Made by a program: the position numbers and the translations under genes. DNA of 64,000 nucleotides from assembly GCF_045055315.1 (NCBI RefSeq), contig NZ_CP173677.1, forward strand, positions 1,426,001 to 1,490,000, written 5' to 3'. This document shows, one piece after another, positions 8,238 to 16,306 of this stretch (the stretch's first letter is position 1; every line of letters begins with the position of its first letter). The notes under the pieces are model-generated. The model was given only the letters and a program-made list of their open reading frames with translations. It had not been told where the DNA came from and made no database searches. The stretch comes from Brachymonas wangyanguii. Lineage in GTDB: Bacteria > Pseudomonadota > Gammaproteobacteria > Burkholderiales > Burkholderiaceae_C.

Positions 8238-10310
8238 TTACTTGAAGTCCCAGCGGTAGCCCAGGCGAATTTCGCGGCCGGGCATGTTGTAGTTGTGGAC
8301 TTCCTCATAGTAGCGGTCAAACAGGTTGTCCACGCTCAGGCTGACGGTCTGGCGCTTGTCGATGGCGTAGCCCAGGCTCATGTCCCACAGGGTGTAGCCG
8401 CCGCGCTCCGCCTTGGACTTCCAGCTCTTGCCGTTGTAGCGGGCACCCAGGCGTGCATGCAGCTTGTCCCAGTCCCCCACCAGCGCGGCGCGCGCGGTGT
8501 TCTTGGGCACGTACTCCAGCGGCGACCAGACGTTGCCATTGCGCTGCTCGCTGCGGAAGCTGTGCGTGTAGCCCAGATCCAGGCGCAGGTTCGGGCTGAA
8601 CTGCCAGTTGCCGACCAGCTCCACGCCGCGCATGCGCGCCTCGTCAGCGTTGCGCCAGCTCTTCAGGCCCGGGCTGACGTCATAGGCGACGATCTTGTCC
8701 TGGATGCGCGTGTGGTACAGCGTCAGGTCGGCGTTCCAGTTCTCGCGTTCGATACCGATACCGGCATCGACGCTGGTGCTGCTTTCCGGATCCAGATTGG
8801 CGTTACCGACGTAGGTGATCGGCACCGGGTACCAGTTACCGGCCGAGTCAACTTTCCAGTCGCTGCCGGAGTATTCGCCGGACAGCTTCCAGGCGCTGGG
8901 CGCACTGAAGCCCTTGCCCGCCGAGGCATGCAGGGAGATACCCGGCGACACTTCGTGCTTGATGCCGGCGCTCGGGCTGAACTGGCTGAAATCACGGCTT
9001 TGCGTCACGTTGCCCAGACCGTCGGTCGGCAGCGTGGACATGGTGATGCGGTCGTAACGGCCACCCACGTACAGATTGGTCTGGCCTTCGTTCAGACTGA
9101 TGTTCTGTTGCGCATACAGGCCATGCGTCTTCAGCTTACTGTCCGGGTTATACGAGAAGGTCCACGGCGGCGTGCCGCTGCGCGCGCTGGCTTCGGTCTG
9201 GTTGTAGTCGTAGCCAAACACCAGCTTGTAGCCATCGGCCCAGTCCCAGGCATCCTTCAGCTGCAGGCCGTGCCACTTGATGCGCGAATCATAGGATTGC
9301 GCCAGGCTGCGGTCCGCTTGCAGGTCGTAGTTGATGTAGTTTTCCTTGCCGGTGTAGGCCGCGGCGGTCAACGCATGGTTGCCGGCTTCGCCCTGCAGCG
9401 TCAGGCTGTAGAGGTCACGGCTGGCATCCTTGCTGGTCTCGAACTGCTTGATCTCCGGATCGGGGCCGGGGTTCTGCACGTCATCGGCACGGAACAGGTC
9501 GGCACGCGCATCCAGTGTCCAGCCCGGTGCCAGTTCGGCACCCAGGCGCAGGCCGTGGCTGTGCTGCTTGTAACCGCTGAACTCCATGGTCTGGCCATTG
9601 CCGTCCTGGTAATTGCCGCGCTTTTCCCAGTTGCCAAAATAGTCAAAGTTCAGATTCTCACTGATGGCGCCGCCGATATTGGCATCGACCTGGCGCAGGT
9701 CATGGTTGCCGGCAGACACGCCCACACCGCCCTGGATCTCGTCGGTACGGCGCACCGGAATCACGTTGATCACGCCGGCCATGGCCTGCGAGCCATAGAG
9801 CGAAGATGCCGGGCCTTTCATGACCTCGACGCGCGACACGCCATTCACCGGCATGAAGCTGAGGTTGTTGTGCACAGCCGGAATGCCGTTTTGCAGCACC
9901 AGCGTCTGCATGCTCTCGCCGGTCATGGGCGAGCTCGGCGTAAAGCCGCGCATGCCAACCGAACCGCTCATGCCGGGATAACGCTTGATGTCGACATTGG
10001 TCGTCTTGCCCAGCAGGTCGGCCAGTTCACGGTGCGGCACGCGCTCGATTTCCTGGCGCGTCACCACCTCGATACGCTGCGGTGTGTCCTTGAGCGGCAT
10101 GGGCGCACGTGCTCCGGTGACGACCACGCGATAGGGTTCGTCCTGGGGGCCGGCAGCAGCCACTTGCAGTGCCGGCTCGACGGCATCGGGCTGGACAGTT
10201 TCTGCCACGGCAGCGGCAACCGGAGTCAGGCAGATCAGCAGACCTGCCAGGCGAATGGAATGGGGATGGAGTTTCAAGGCCAGTTCTCGTATCAGTTGGC
10301 CGTGCTGCAT
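8238..10310 (-). CDS. TonB-dependent outer-membrane receptor, probably for a corrinoid (BtuB-like)
   Basis: The 690-residue outer-membrane receptor takes up its ligand using TonB energy. It has a signal peptide (hydrophobic residues about 18-34, cleavage near AAAVAE), a TonB-box-like EPYRVVVTGA near residue 58, and a plug domain (IERVPHRELADLLGK to VEVMKGPASSLYGSQAM). A beta-barrel follows, ending in an aromatic-type C-terminus (LGYRWDFK). The plug sequence resembles enterobactin and catecholate receptors as much as BtuB. The cobalamin riboswitch directly upstream and the BtuFCD-like genes downstream support a corrinoid ligand. ATG at 10310 was chosen over an upstream in-frame start at 10370 because only the shorter form begins with a proper signal sequence. 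Confidence 0.9.
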   Translation of the reverse strand: MQHGQLIRELALKLHPHSIRLAGLLICLTPVAAAVAETVQPDAVEPALQVAAAGPQDEPYRVVVTGARAPMPLKDTPQRIEVVTRQEIERVPHRELADLLGKTTNVDIKRYPGMSGSVGMRGFTPSSPMTGESMQTLVLQNGIPAVHNNLSFMPVNGVSRVEVMKGPASSLYGSQAMAGVINVIPVRRTDEIQGGVGVSAGNHDLRQVDANIGGAISENLNFDYFGNWEKRGNYQDGNGQTMEFSGYKQHSHGLRLGAELAPGWTLDARADLFRADDVQNPGPDPEIKQFETSKDASRDLYSLTLQGEAGNHALTAAAYTGKENYINYDLQADRSLAQSYDSRIKWHGLQLKDAWDWADGYKLVFGYDYNQTEASARSGTPPWTFSYNPDSKLKTHGLYAQQNISLNEGQTNLYVGGRYDRITMSTLPTDGLGNVTQSRDFSQFSPSAGIKHEVSPGISLHASAGKGFSAPSAWKLSGEYSGSDWKVDSAGNWYPVPITYVGNANLDPESSTSVDAGIGIERENWNADLTLYHTRIQDKIVAYDVSPGLKSWRNADEARMRGVELVGNWQFSPNLRLDLGYTHSFRSEQRNGNVWSPLEYVPKNTARAALVGDWDKLHARLGARYNGKSWKSKAERGGYTLWDMSLGYAIDKRQTVSLSVDNLFDRYYEEVHNYNMPGREIRLGYRWDFK

Positions 10311-10429
10311 GCGACGCGTCGGTTGTCGTGGCCGGGTGCCCGCATTGCCGGCACACCGCCCTACCGCCATGTCTGCTACCCCGCAGACGGCCAGGTTTGC
10401 GCCGCCATCACCCTGTCATGGCAGCTTGG

Positions 10430-10680
10430 TCAAACACAGGCCGGTATCCGGACTCGCAAGTCTTGATGCATCGCCTTCCCACTGCTTGAACCTGCGCCGC
10501 CTTGCACGACGCTGCCCAAGCCGGCAGTGGCTGCCATGCCTGTTGCATGGCCTGATGCACCCACACTCGCTTACCGTTGCGGGGGCAGTCCGGGCATTGT
10601 GCGGCTGGCGCACGCACCCGGTTCCCGTTTAACCTGCCAGCCGGATTCATCGCTTCCGGCATCACAGGCACCTGGGTCTT
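10430..10680 (-). promoter_or_regulatory. Cobalamin (AdoCbl) riboswitch controlling the receptor-btuFCD operon
   Basis: Read on the minus strand, this leader holds the conserved blocks of the cobalamin riboswitch in order. GTTAAACGGGAACCGGGTGCG lies near 10620-10640, CTGCCCCCGCAACGGTAAGCG (the B12-box core) near 10567-10587, CAGTGGGAAGGCG near 10471-10483, and GAGTCCGGATACCGGCCTG near 10438-10456. It sits 120 bases upstream of the TonB-receptor ATG. Binding of adenosylcobalamin would be expected to shut expression of the uptake operon by masking the ribosome site or by termination. The exact ends are estimated. Confidence 0.92.
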
Positions 10681-10770
10681 GGCGCCGGCATGGCGCCGGC
10701 AAGTATCGGATTGTAAATGCAAAGTGCCGGTTTGTCCGCTTGTTGCGCCAGCCCGACATTCCCCGCTGCC

Positions 10771-10798
10771 TGCGACAGGCTCGCATTCCTAGGATAAT
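10771..10798 (+). promoter_or_regulatory. Putative map promoter giving a leaderless or near-leaderless mRNA
   Basis: A GATAAT -10 element at 10793-10798 and a weak TGCGAC -35-like box at 10771-10776 are separated by 16 bases. The ATG of map is at 10806, only 7 bases after the -10 element, so transcription would start at or next to the start codon. No Shine-Dalgarno sequence precedes the ATG. Confidence 0.45.
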
Positions 10799-10805
10799 TG
10801 CGCCC

Positions 10806-11624
10806 ATGAGCATCAAGATCCATACCCCCGAAGAAATCGAACACATGCGCGTTGCCGGCCGCTTTGCCGCCGAGCTGCTCGACTACATCGCGCCGTTTGT
10901 CGTGCCCGGCGTGACCACCAACGAGCTGGATCGCCTGTGCGCCGAATACACCACCTCGCGCGGTTCGGTGTCGGCACCGCTGAACTATGCCCCGCCCGGC
11001 CATACGCCCTACCCCAAGTCGATCTGCACCTCGGTCAACCACCAGGTCTGCCACGGCATCCCGAACGAAAAGCCGCTGAAGAAAGGCGATATCGTCAACA
11101 TCGACGTCACGCCGACCACCAACGGCTGGCACGGCGACAGCAGCCGCATGTTCATCGTCGGTGGTGAATCGGCGGTACAGCCCTTTGTCACTCGCCTGTT
11201 GCGCGTCACCTACGAATCGATGTGGATCGGCATCCAGCAGGTCAAGCCGGGCGCGCGCCTGGGCGATATCGGTCATGCGATCCAGCAGCACGTGGAAGGC
11301 CATGGCTACAGCGTGGTGCGCGAGTTCTGCGGCCACGGCACCGGCCAGGAGTTCCACACCGAGCCGCAAGTGCTGCACTACGGCAAGCCCGGCACGCTCG
11401 AAGAGCTGCAGCCCGGCATGATCTTCACCATCGAGCCGATGGTCAACGCCGGCCGCCGCGAGATCAAGCAGGGTCCGGACGGCTGGGCCATCGTCACCAA
11501 GGACCGATCCCTGTCGGCGCAGTACGAGCACACCCTGGTCGTCACCGAGACCGGCTACGAGGTGCTGACGGTATCGCCCGGCATGCCGGCGCTGCCGGAC
11601 TTCATCAGCTCGACCAAGACCTGA
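10806..11624 (+). CDS. map: Methionine aminopeptidase, type I
   Basis: This 272-residue metalloenzyme removes the initiator Met from new proteins. It begins MSIKIHTPEEIEHMRVAGR as in other bacterial MetAPs. Metal ligands are visible as the Asp residues in NIDVTPTTNGWHGDSS, the His in GHGTGQEFHTEP, and the Glu residues in FTIEPMVNAG and AQYEHTLVVT. The reading frame extends upstream to 10527 across the riboswitch region, but homology and the short spacing from a -10 element place the start at 10806. It is divergent from the B12 operon and upstream of glnD, a common arrangement in Proteobacteria. Confidence 0.96.
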   Translation: MSIKIHTPEEIEHMRVAGRFAAELLDYIAPFVVPGVTTNELDRLCAEYTTSRGSVSAPLNYAPPGHTPYPKSICTSVNHQVCHGIPNEKPLKKGDIVNIDVTPTTNGWHGDSSRMFIVGGESAVQPFVTRLLRVTYESMWIGIQQVKPGARLGDIGHAIQQHVEGHGYSVVREFCGHGTGQEFHTEPQVLHYGKPGTLEELQPGMIFTIEPMVNAGRREIKQGPDGWAIVTKDRSLSAQYEHTLVVTETGYEVLTVSPGMPALPDFISSTKT

Positions 11625-11651
11625 TCCCACAACGCTCACCCGCTGATCCGC

Positions 11652-14480
11652 ATGCCGCAGACCCTCGCCCCTCTCTCCCCGGAAACCCTGGCCAGTCTGC
11701 GTACCGGCTACCAGCAGGACAAGGAGGCGCTGTTTGCGGCGTTCTCGACCAACGCCGGACGCAAGCTGCGTGCCTTGCGCAGCGTCCATACGCTGTGGCG
11801 CAAGCTCACGCGCCTGACCGACCGTATGCTGTCCACGCTGTGGCGCGCACATGGGCTGCAGCGCGGCGGCCTGCTGCTGGCGGCGGTGGGCGGCTATGGC
11901 CGCGCCGAACTCTCGCCGCATTCCGATGTCGATGTGCTGATCCTGCTGCCCGACGGCGTGGATCTGGAGCAGGATGCAGACCTGAAGGAACGCGTGGAGC
12001 ACTTTGTCAGCTGCTGCTGGGATGTGGGCCTGCAGATCGGCTCCAGCGTGCGCACCCTGCAGGAATGCATCCGTGAATCGCAGGCCGACATCACGATCCA
12101 GACTGCGCTGCTGGAGCGGCGCTACATCACCGGCTCGCGCAAGCTGTTCCAGCAGCTCAGCGCTGCCTATGACAGCGTGATGCAGCCCTACGCCTTCTAC
12201 CTGGCCAAGACGCTGGAAATGCGCCAGCGCCACGCCAAGTACGACAACACGCCCTACTCGCTTGAGCCCAACTGCAAGGAATCGCCCGGTGGCCTGCGCG
12301 ATCTGCACATCCTGCTCTGGGTGGCCAAGGCGGCCGGCTATGGCAACAGCTGGGACAGCATCTCGCAAAGCGGTCTGCTGACCGATTACGAGGCGCGCCA
12401 GATCAAGCGTACCTATGCCATGCTCGGCATGATCCGCAGCCAGCTGCACCTGGTGGCACGCCGCCATGAGGATCGCCTACTGTTTGACGTGCAGACCAGC
12501 GTGGCCGAACAGCTCGGCTACACCAGCCAGCCACGCACCACGCGCACCGGCCCGCAGCGCAACCCGATCCGTCCGAGCGAAGCGTTGATGCGCCACTACT
12601 ACTGGACCGCCAAGGCGGTGGTGCAGCTCAACCAGATCCTGCTGCTGAACATTGCCGAGCGTCTGCGCGACAGCGGCCACACCTACGATTACGACCCGGC
12701 ACCAGTAACCGAAGCCATGCGTGCGCTGCAGCAGCGCCAGCAGGACAAGGCCGCCGCAGCCGCCGAGGAGTCCTCGCCGCTGCAGCAGCAGGACGTGGTC
12801 AATCCGGTGGCCAGCACCGCACTGACGCGGCTGGACTACCTGCCGCGCCAGATCGATCGTCCGCGCCGCAAGATCAACGAGCGCTTTTTTGATACCGACG
12901 GCCTGCTCGATGTTGCTACTGATGACATCTACCAGCGCCAGCCGCACGCGATCCTGGAGACCTTTCTGGTGCTGCAGCGCGAAGTCGGCATCCAGGGCCT
13001 GTCGGCACGTACGCTGCGTGCGCTGTACAACGCGCGCGTGCTGATGGACAGCGCCTTCCGCCGCGATCCGGTGAACCGCCAGCAGTTCCTGCAGATCCTG
13101 CAGGCCCCCAGCGGCGTGACGCAGGCGCTGCGCCAGATGAACCAGACCTCGGTTCTGGGCCGCTACCTGTGGGTGTTCCGCAAGATCGTCGGCCAGATGC
13201 AGCACGACCTGTTCCATGTCTACACGGTGGACCAGCACATCCTGATGGTGGTGCGCAACGTGCGGCGCTTTTTCAAGGCCGAGCACGCGCACGAATATCC
13301 ACTGTGCTCACAGCTGGCCGCCGGCTGGGATGCGCCCTGGATCTTGTCCACCGCGGCGCTGTTCCACGATGTGGCCAAGGGCCGTGGCGGCGACCATTCG
13401 GTGCTGGGCGAAATCGAGATGCGCCGTTTCTGCAAGACACACGGCATCGGCCAGGAAGACACCGAGCTGCTCGCCTTCCTGGTGCGCGAACACCTGACCA
13501 TGAGCCAGATCTCGCAAAAGCAGGACCTGAACGATCCCGAAGTGATCACCCGCTTTGCCAGGCTGGTGGGCAACGAGCGCTACCTGACCGCGCTCTACCT
13601 GCTGACCGTGGCCGATATCCGCGGCACCAGCCCTAAAGTCTGGAACGCCTGGAAAGGCAAGCTGCTGCAGCAGATGTACCAGGCCACGCTGCGCGTGCTC
13701 GGCGGCCATATCCCTGATGCCGATGCGCTGGTGGAAGCACGCAAGCGCGAGGCGCTGATCGAGCTGGCTCGCCATTCCATGCCGCGCAACAGCCATGTGA
13801 AGCTGTGGGAAACGCTGGACGTGCGCTACTTCATGCGCCACGAAAGCGGCGACATCGCCTGGCACACGCGCCATCTGGCCCACTTGGTCGGCGAAGGCAA
13901 GACGGTGGTGCGGGCGCGCCTGTCGCCGCATGGCGAAGGCCTGCAGGTGATGGTCTACACGCCGGATCAGCCGGACCTGTTTGCCCGTATCTGCAGCTTT
14001 TTCGAGCGTGGCTCGTTCAGCATCCTGGATGCGCGCGTGCACACCACCAGCGACGGCTGCGCGCTCGATACCTTTCTGATGGTGACCACCATCATGCCGG
14101 AGCACTACCGCGAGTTCATCACCATGGTGGAAAACTCGCTGGCGCAGGCGCTGGAAAAGCACGAACCGCTGCGCGAACCCGGCCGCACGCGCCTGTCGCG
14201 CCGCGTGAAGGAGTTTCCGATCACGCCCTATGTGAAGCTGGCGCCCGACGAAAAAGGCCAGAACTGGCTGCTGACGATCAATGCCAGCGACCGCATCGGC
14301 CTGCTCTACCGCATCACGCGCTTGCTGGCCGCCAACGGTATCGGGCTGGAACTGGCCAAGGTCTCGACCATGGGTGAACGGGTGGAAGACACCTTCCTGA
14401 TCCATGCGCCGGCGCTGGCCTCGACCCGCTTCCAGACCGAACTGGAGCAGCAGCTGCTGGCAGCAATCGATACCAACTGA
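11652..14480 (+). CDS. glnD: Bifunctional PII uridylyltransferase / uridylyl-removing enzyme
   Basis: GlnD senses glutamine and modifies the PII protein to set nitrogen metabolism. The 942-residue chain has a nucleotidyltransferase domain with GGYGR (80-84) and SDVDV (91-95), a helical linker, and an HD domain (LFHDVAKGRGGDHS near 572) for UMP removal. Two ACT domains that bind glutamine follow from about residue 770 to the end. A low-complexity insert rich in Ala and Gln at about residues 358-385 (QQRQQDKAAAAAEES) separates the nucleotidyltransferase and HD parts and makes the protein longer than the roughly 860-890 residues usual for the family. The gene follows map by 27 bases and is probably cotranscribed with it. 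Confidence 0.96.
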   Translation: MPQTLAPLSPETLASLRTGYQQDKEALFAAFSTNAGRKLRALRSVHTLWRKLTRLTDRMLSTLWRAHGLQRGGLLLAAVGGYGRAELSPHSDVDVLILLPDGVDLEQDADLKERVEHFVSCCWDVGLQIGSSVRTLQECIRESQADITIQTALLERRYITGSRKLFQQLSAAYDSVMQPYAFYLAKTLEMRQRHAKYDNTPYSLEPNCKESPGGLRDLHILLWVAKAAGYGNSWDSISQSGLLTDYEARQIKRTYAMLGMIRSQLHLVARRHEDRLLFDVQTSVAEQLGYTSQPRTTRTGPQRNPIRPSEALMRHYYWTAKAVVQLNQILLLNIAERLRDSGHTYDYDPAPVTEAMRALQQRQQDKAAAAAEESSPLQQQDVVNPVASTALTRLDYLPRQIDRPRRKINERFFDTDGLLDVATDDIYQRQPHAILETFLVLQREVGIQGLSARTLRALYNARVLMDSAFRRDPVNRQQFLQILQAPSGVTQALRQMNQTSVLGRYLWVFRKIVGQMQHDLFHVYTVDQHILMVVRNVRRFFKAEHAHEYPLCSQLAAGWDAPWILSTAALFHDVAKGRGGDHSVLGEIEMRRFCKTHGIGQEDTELLAFLVREHLTMSQISQKQDLNDPEVITRFARLVGNERYLTALYLLTVADIRGTSPKVWNAWKGKLLQQMYQATLRVLGGHIPDADALVEARKREALIELARHSMPRNSHVKLWETLDVRYFMRHESGDIAWHTRHLAHLVGEGKTVVRARLSPHGEGLQVMVYTPDQPDLFARICSFFERGSFSILDARVHTTSDGCALDTFLMVTTIMPEHYREFITMVENSLAQALEKHEPLREPGRTRLSRRVKEFPITPYVKLAPDEKGQNWLLTINASDRIGLLYRITRLLAANGIGLELAKVSTMGERVEDTFLIHAPALASTRFQTELEQQLLAAIDTN

Positions 14481-14524
14481 TGCCCGAGTTTGCTGCATTG
14501 CACACATATGCCATCGGGCATGAC

Positions 14525-14530
14525 TACAAT
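14525..14530 (+). promoter_or_regulatory. Possible -10 element for the DAHP synthase gene
   Basis: TACAAT lies 39 bases upstream of the DAHP synthase ATG. It directly follows an imperfect inverted repeat (ATGCCCGA near 14479, TCGGGCAT near 14514) that could end glnD transcription. No convincing -35 box is seen. Confidence 0.3.
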
Positions 14531-14568
14531 GCGGCGAGACCCACACTATAGCTACGGATAGAGACGAC

Positions 14569-15639
14569 ATGACCCAGACCACCCACGACACCACCCGTAT
14601 TGACGATACCCGCATGCGCGCCGTGCGCCCGCTGCTGACGCCGGCGCTGCTGCAGGAAAGCCTGCCGGTGAGCGACCTGCTGATCGACCGCGTGGAGCAG
14701 CAGCGCCAGGCCATCAGCGATGTGCTGCACGGCCGCGATGACCGTCTGATCGTGGTGGTGGGCCCCTGCTCCATCCATGACCATGACCAGGCGATCGAGT
14801 ACGCGCAGCGCCTGCTGCCGCTGGCGCAGGAGCTGTCAGAAGACCTGCTGGTGGTGATGCGCGTGTATTTCGAAAAGCCGCGCACCACGGTGGGCTGGAA
14901 AGGCTATATCAACGATCCGCACCTGGACGGCACGTTTGCCATGAACGAAGGCCTGGAGCGCGCGCGCCGCCTGCTGCTGGAGATCGTGGAGCTGGGCCTG
15001 CCGGCCGGCACCGAGTTCCTGGACCTGCTGAGCCCGCAGTTCATCAGCGACCTGATCGCCTGGGGCGCGATTGGCGCGCGCACCACGGAAAGCCAGAGCC
15101 ACCGCCAGCTGGCCTCGGGCCTGAGCTGCCCGGTGGGCTTCAAGAATGGCACCGACGGCGGCGTGAAGGTGGCAGTGGACGCCATCGTCTCGGCGCAATC
15201 GCCGCATGCCTTCATGGGCATGACCAAGATGGGCCAGGCAGCGATTTTCGAGACGCGCGGCAATGACGACTGCCACGTGATCCTGCGCGGTGGCAAGACG
15301 CCCAACTACGATGCCGCCCATGTGCAGGCCGCCTGCGAAACGCTGGAAGCCAGCAAGCTGCGCCCGCAGGTGATGATCGACCTGTCGCACGCCAACAGCA
15401 GCAAGCAGCACCAGCGCCAGATCGATGTCGCCTCCGACGTGGCCAGCCAGATCGCTGGCGGCGACGCCCGCATTACCGGCGTGATGATCGAAAGCCATCT
15501 GGAAGAAGGCCGTCAGGATCTGGGCCAGGGCGAGCTGAAGCGTGGCGTGTCTATTACGGATGCGTGCATCAGTTTTGCGCAGACGGAGCCGGTGTTGCGC
15601 GAGTTGGCAACTGCGGTGCGCAAACGTCGCGCTGGCTGA
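14569..15639 (+). CDS. 3-deoxy-7-phosphoheptulonate synthase, class I (AroF/G/H type)
   Basis: The enzyme condenses phosphoenolpyruvate and erythrose 4-phosphate, the first committed step to aromatic amino acids. The 356-residue protein carries the type I signatures VVVGPCSIHD (near residue 64), RVYFEKPRTTVGWKGYINDP (near 103), PVGFKNGTDG (near 187), and the metal-binding region DLSHANSSKQH followed by GVMIESHLEEG. ATG at 14569 is preceded by GGATAGAGACGAC, a weak Shine-Dalgarno. No leader peptide or attenuator is visible. Which aromatic amino acid inhibits it cannot be told from this sequence. Confidence 0.95.
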   Translation: MTQTTHDTTRIDDTRMRAVRPLLTPALLQESLPVSDLLIDRVEQQRQAISDVLHGRDDRLIVVVGPCSIHDHDQAIEYAQRLLPLAQELSEDLLVVMRVYFEKPRTTVGWKGYINDPHLDGTFAMNEGLERARRLLLEIVELGLPAGTEFLDLLSPQFISDLIAWGAIGARTTESQSHRQLASGLSCPVGFKNGTDGGVKVAVDAIVSAQSPHAFMGMTKMGQAAIFETRGNDDCHVILRGGKTPNYDAAHVQAACETLEASKLRPQVMIDLSHANSSKQHQRQIDVASDVASQIAGGDARITGVMIESHLEEGRQDLGQGELKRGVSITDACISFAQTEPVLRELATAVRKRRAG

Positions 15640-15686
15640 GTACGGAGGGCGGGCATATTATTCGGGTTTTGAACCCGGAGCCTGCC

Positions 15687-15829
15687 ATGCGGTATCCCGT
15701 TTATGTGTATCCCGGAAATGCTGCCACAGCGTGGGCGGTAGTGTTTCCGGATTTTCCGGGGTGTCATGCGGCTTGTGACACTTTGGAAGGTTCTTGGTCG
15801 ATATCGACCTGAGCCAATCTTGCAGATGA
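15687..15829 (+). pseudogene. Remnant of a HicB-type antitoxin gene
   Basis: ATG at 15687 opens a 41-codon frame starting MRYPVYVYPGNAATAWAVVF and continuing PDFPGCHAACDTLE. This is the N-terminal half-RNase-H-like fold of HicB antitoxins (PDFPGC and a following DTLE are typical). Right after DTLE the similarity breaks and the frame stops at 15812. In the next frame, positions 15791-15829 read FLVDIDLSQSCR then stop, resembling the VDIDLS segment that starts the C-terminal DNA-binding part of HicB. The gene therefore seems to have lost its middle and shifted frame. No hicA toxin gene is seen beside it. Confidence 0.65.
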
Positions 15830-15843
15830 CAATCAAGCCAATA

Positions 15844-15928
15844 TGGTGCCTGGGACGGGAATCGAACCCGTAAAGCTTGCGCCGAGGGATTTTAAGTCCC
15901 TTGTGTCTACCAATTCCACCACCCAGGC
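15844..15928 (-). tRNA. tRNA-Leu (anticodon TAA)
   Basis: The minus strand gives a class II tRNA starting GCCTGGGTGGTGGAATTGG, with anticodon stem-loop GGGACTTAAAATCCC (anticodon TAA). It has a variable arm and the T-arm GGGTTCGATTCCC, and it closes CCCAGGC plus A with an encoded CCA. It reads UUA/UUG leucine codons. Confidence 0.96.
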
Positions 15929-16306
15929 TACAGAGGGGCTGATTCTACCTCATGGTGTTTCGGTGCGTAATTCATGTGTAGATCAGGCCATATCACCCTA
16001 CCCTCCAGTCGTAGCCAACATTGTGAGTGGCCGGACAACACAAGCCGCGATCCCGTTAAATTGTTCCCGGGAATCGCAATGGAACAGGCGCCAGGCTTGA
16101 AGTGTGGCGACCTGCGTTCCCCTGCAAGGCGTAAAATTTCTGCGCTGCTGGTTCGGCAACGCAGAAGCGAGCCGCGAAATTGCCGGGTGTTACCGCAATG
16201 TTTGAGGTACGCCAAGGGACCAGAAGCAGATGGTGCTCGAGCCCTATTTGCACCCGTCCCGGGCGCCATGTGTTGACGCAGGGGTGTTTTTCACCGAGCA
16301 ACAGGC
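15929..16306. other. 378-base intergenic region with one imperfect dyad
   Basis: No convincing gene is seen between tRNA-Leu and the ZIP-like transporter. An imperfect inverted repeat, GCGATCCCG (from 16047) against CGGGAATCGC (to 16077), flanks an AT-rich centre (TTAAATTGTT). It could be an operator or a hairpin, but no regulator can be named. The base composition is less GC-biased than the flanking genes. Confidence 0.3.

Noticed and set aside
6915..10466. A 1183-codon open frame on the plus strand opposite the B12 uptake operon.
   Set aside because: The product is low-complexity and unlike any family; four well-recognised genes and a riboswitch occupy the other strand.
15640..16306. A possible genomic island boundary at tRNA-Leu.
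   Set aside because: Only the hicB relic suggests past insertion; no integrase, no duplicated tRNA 3' end and no att-like repeat were seen.
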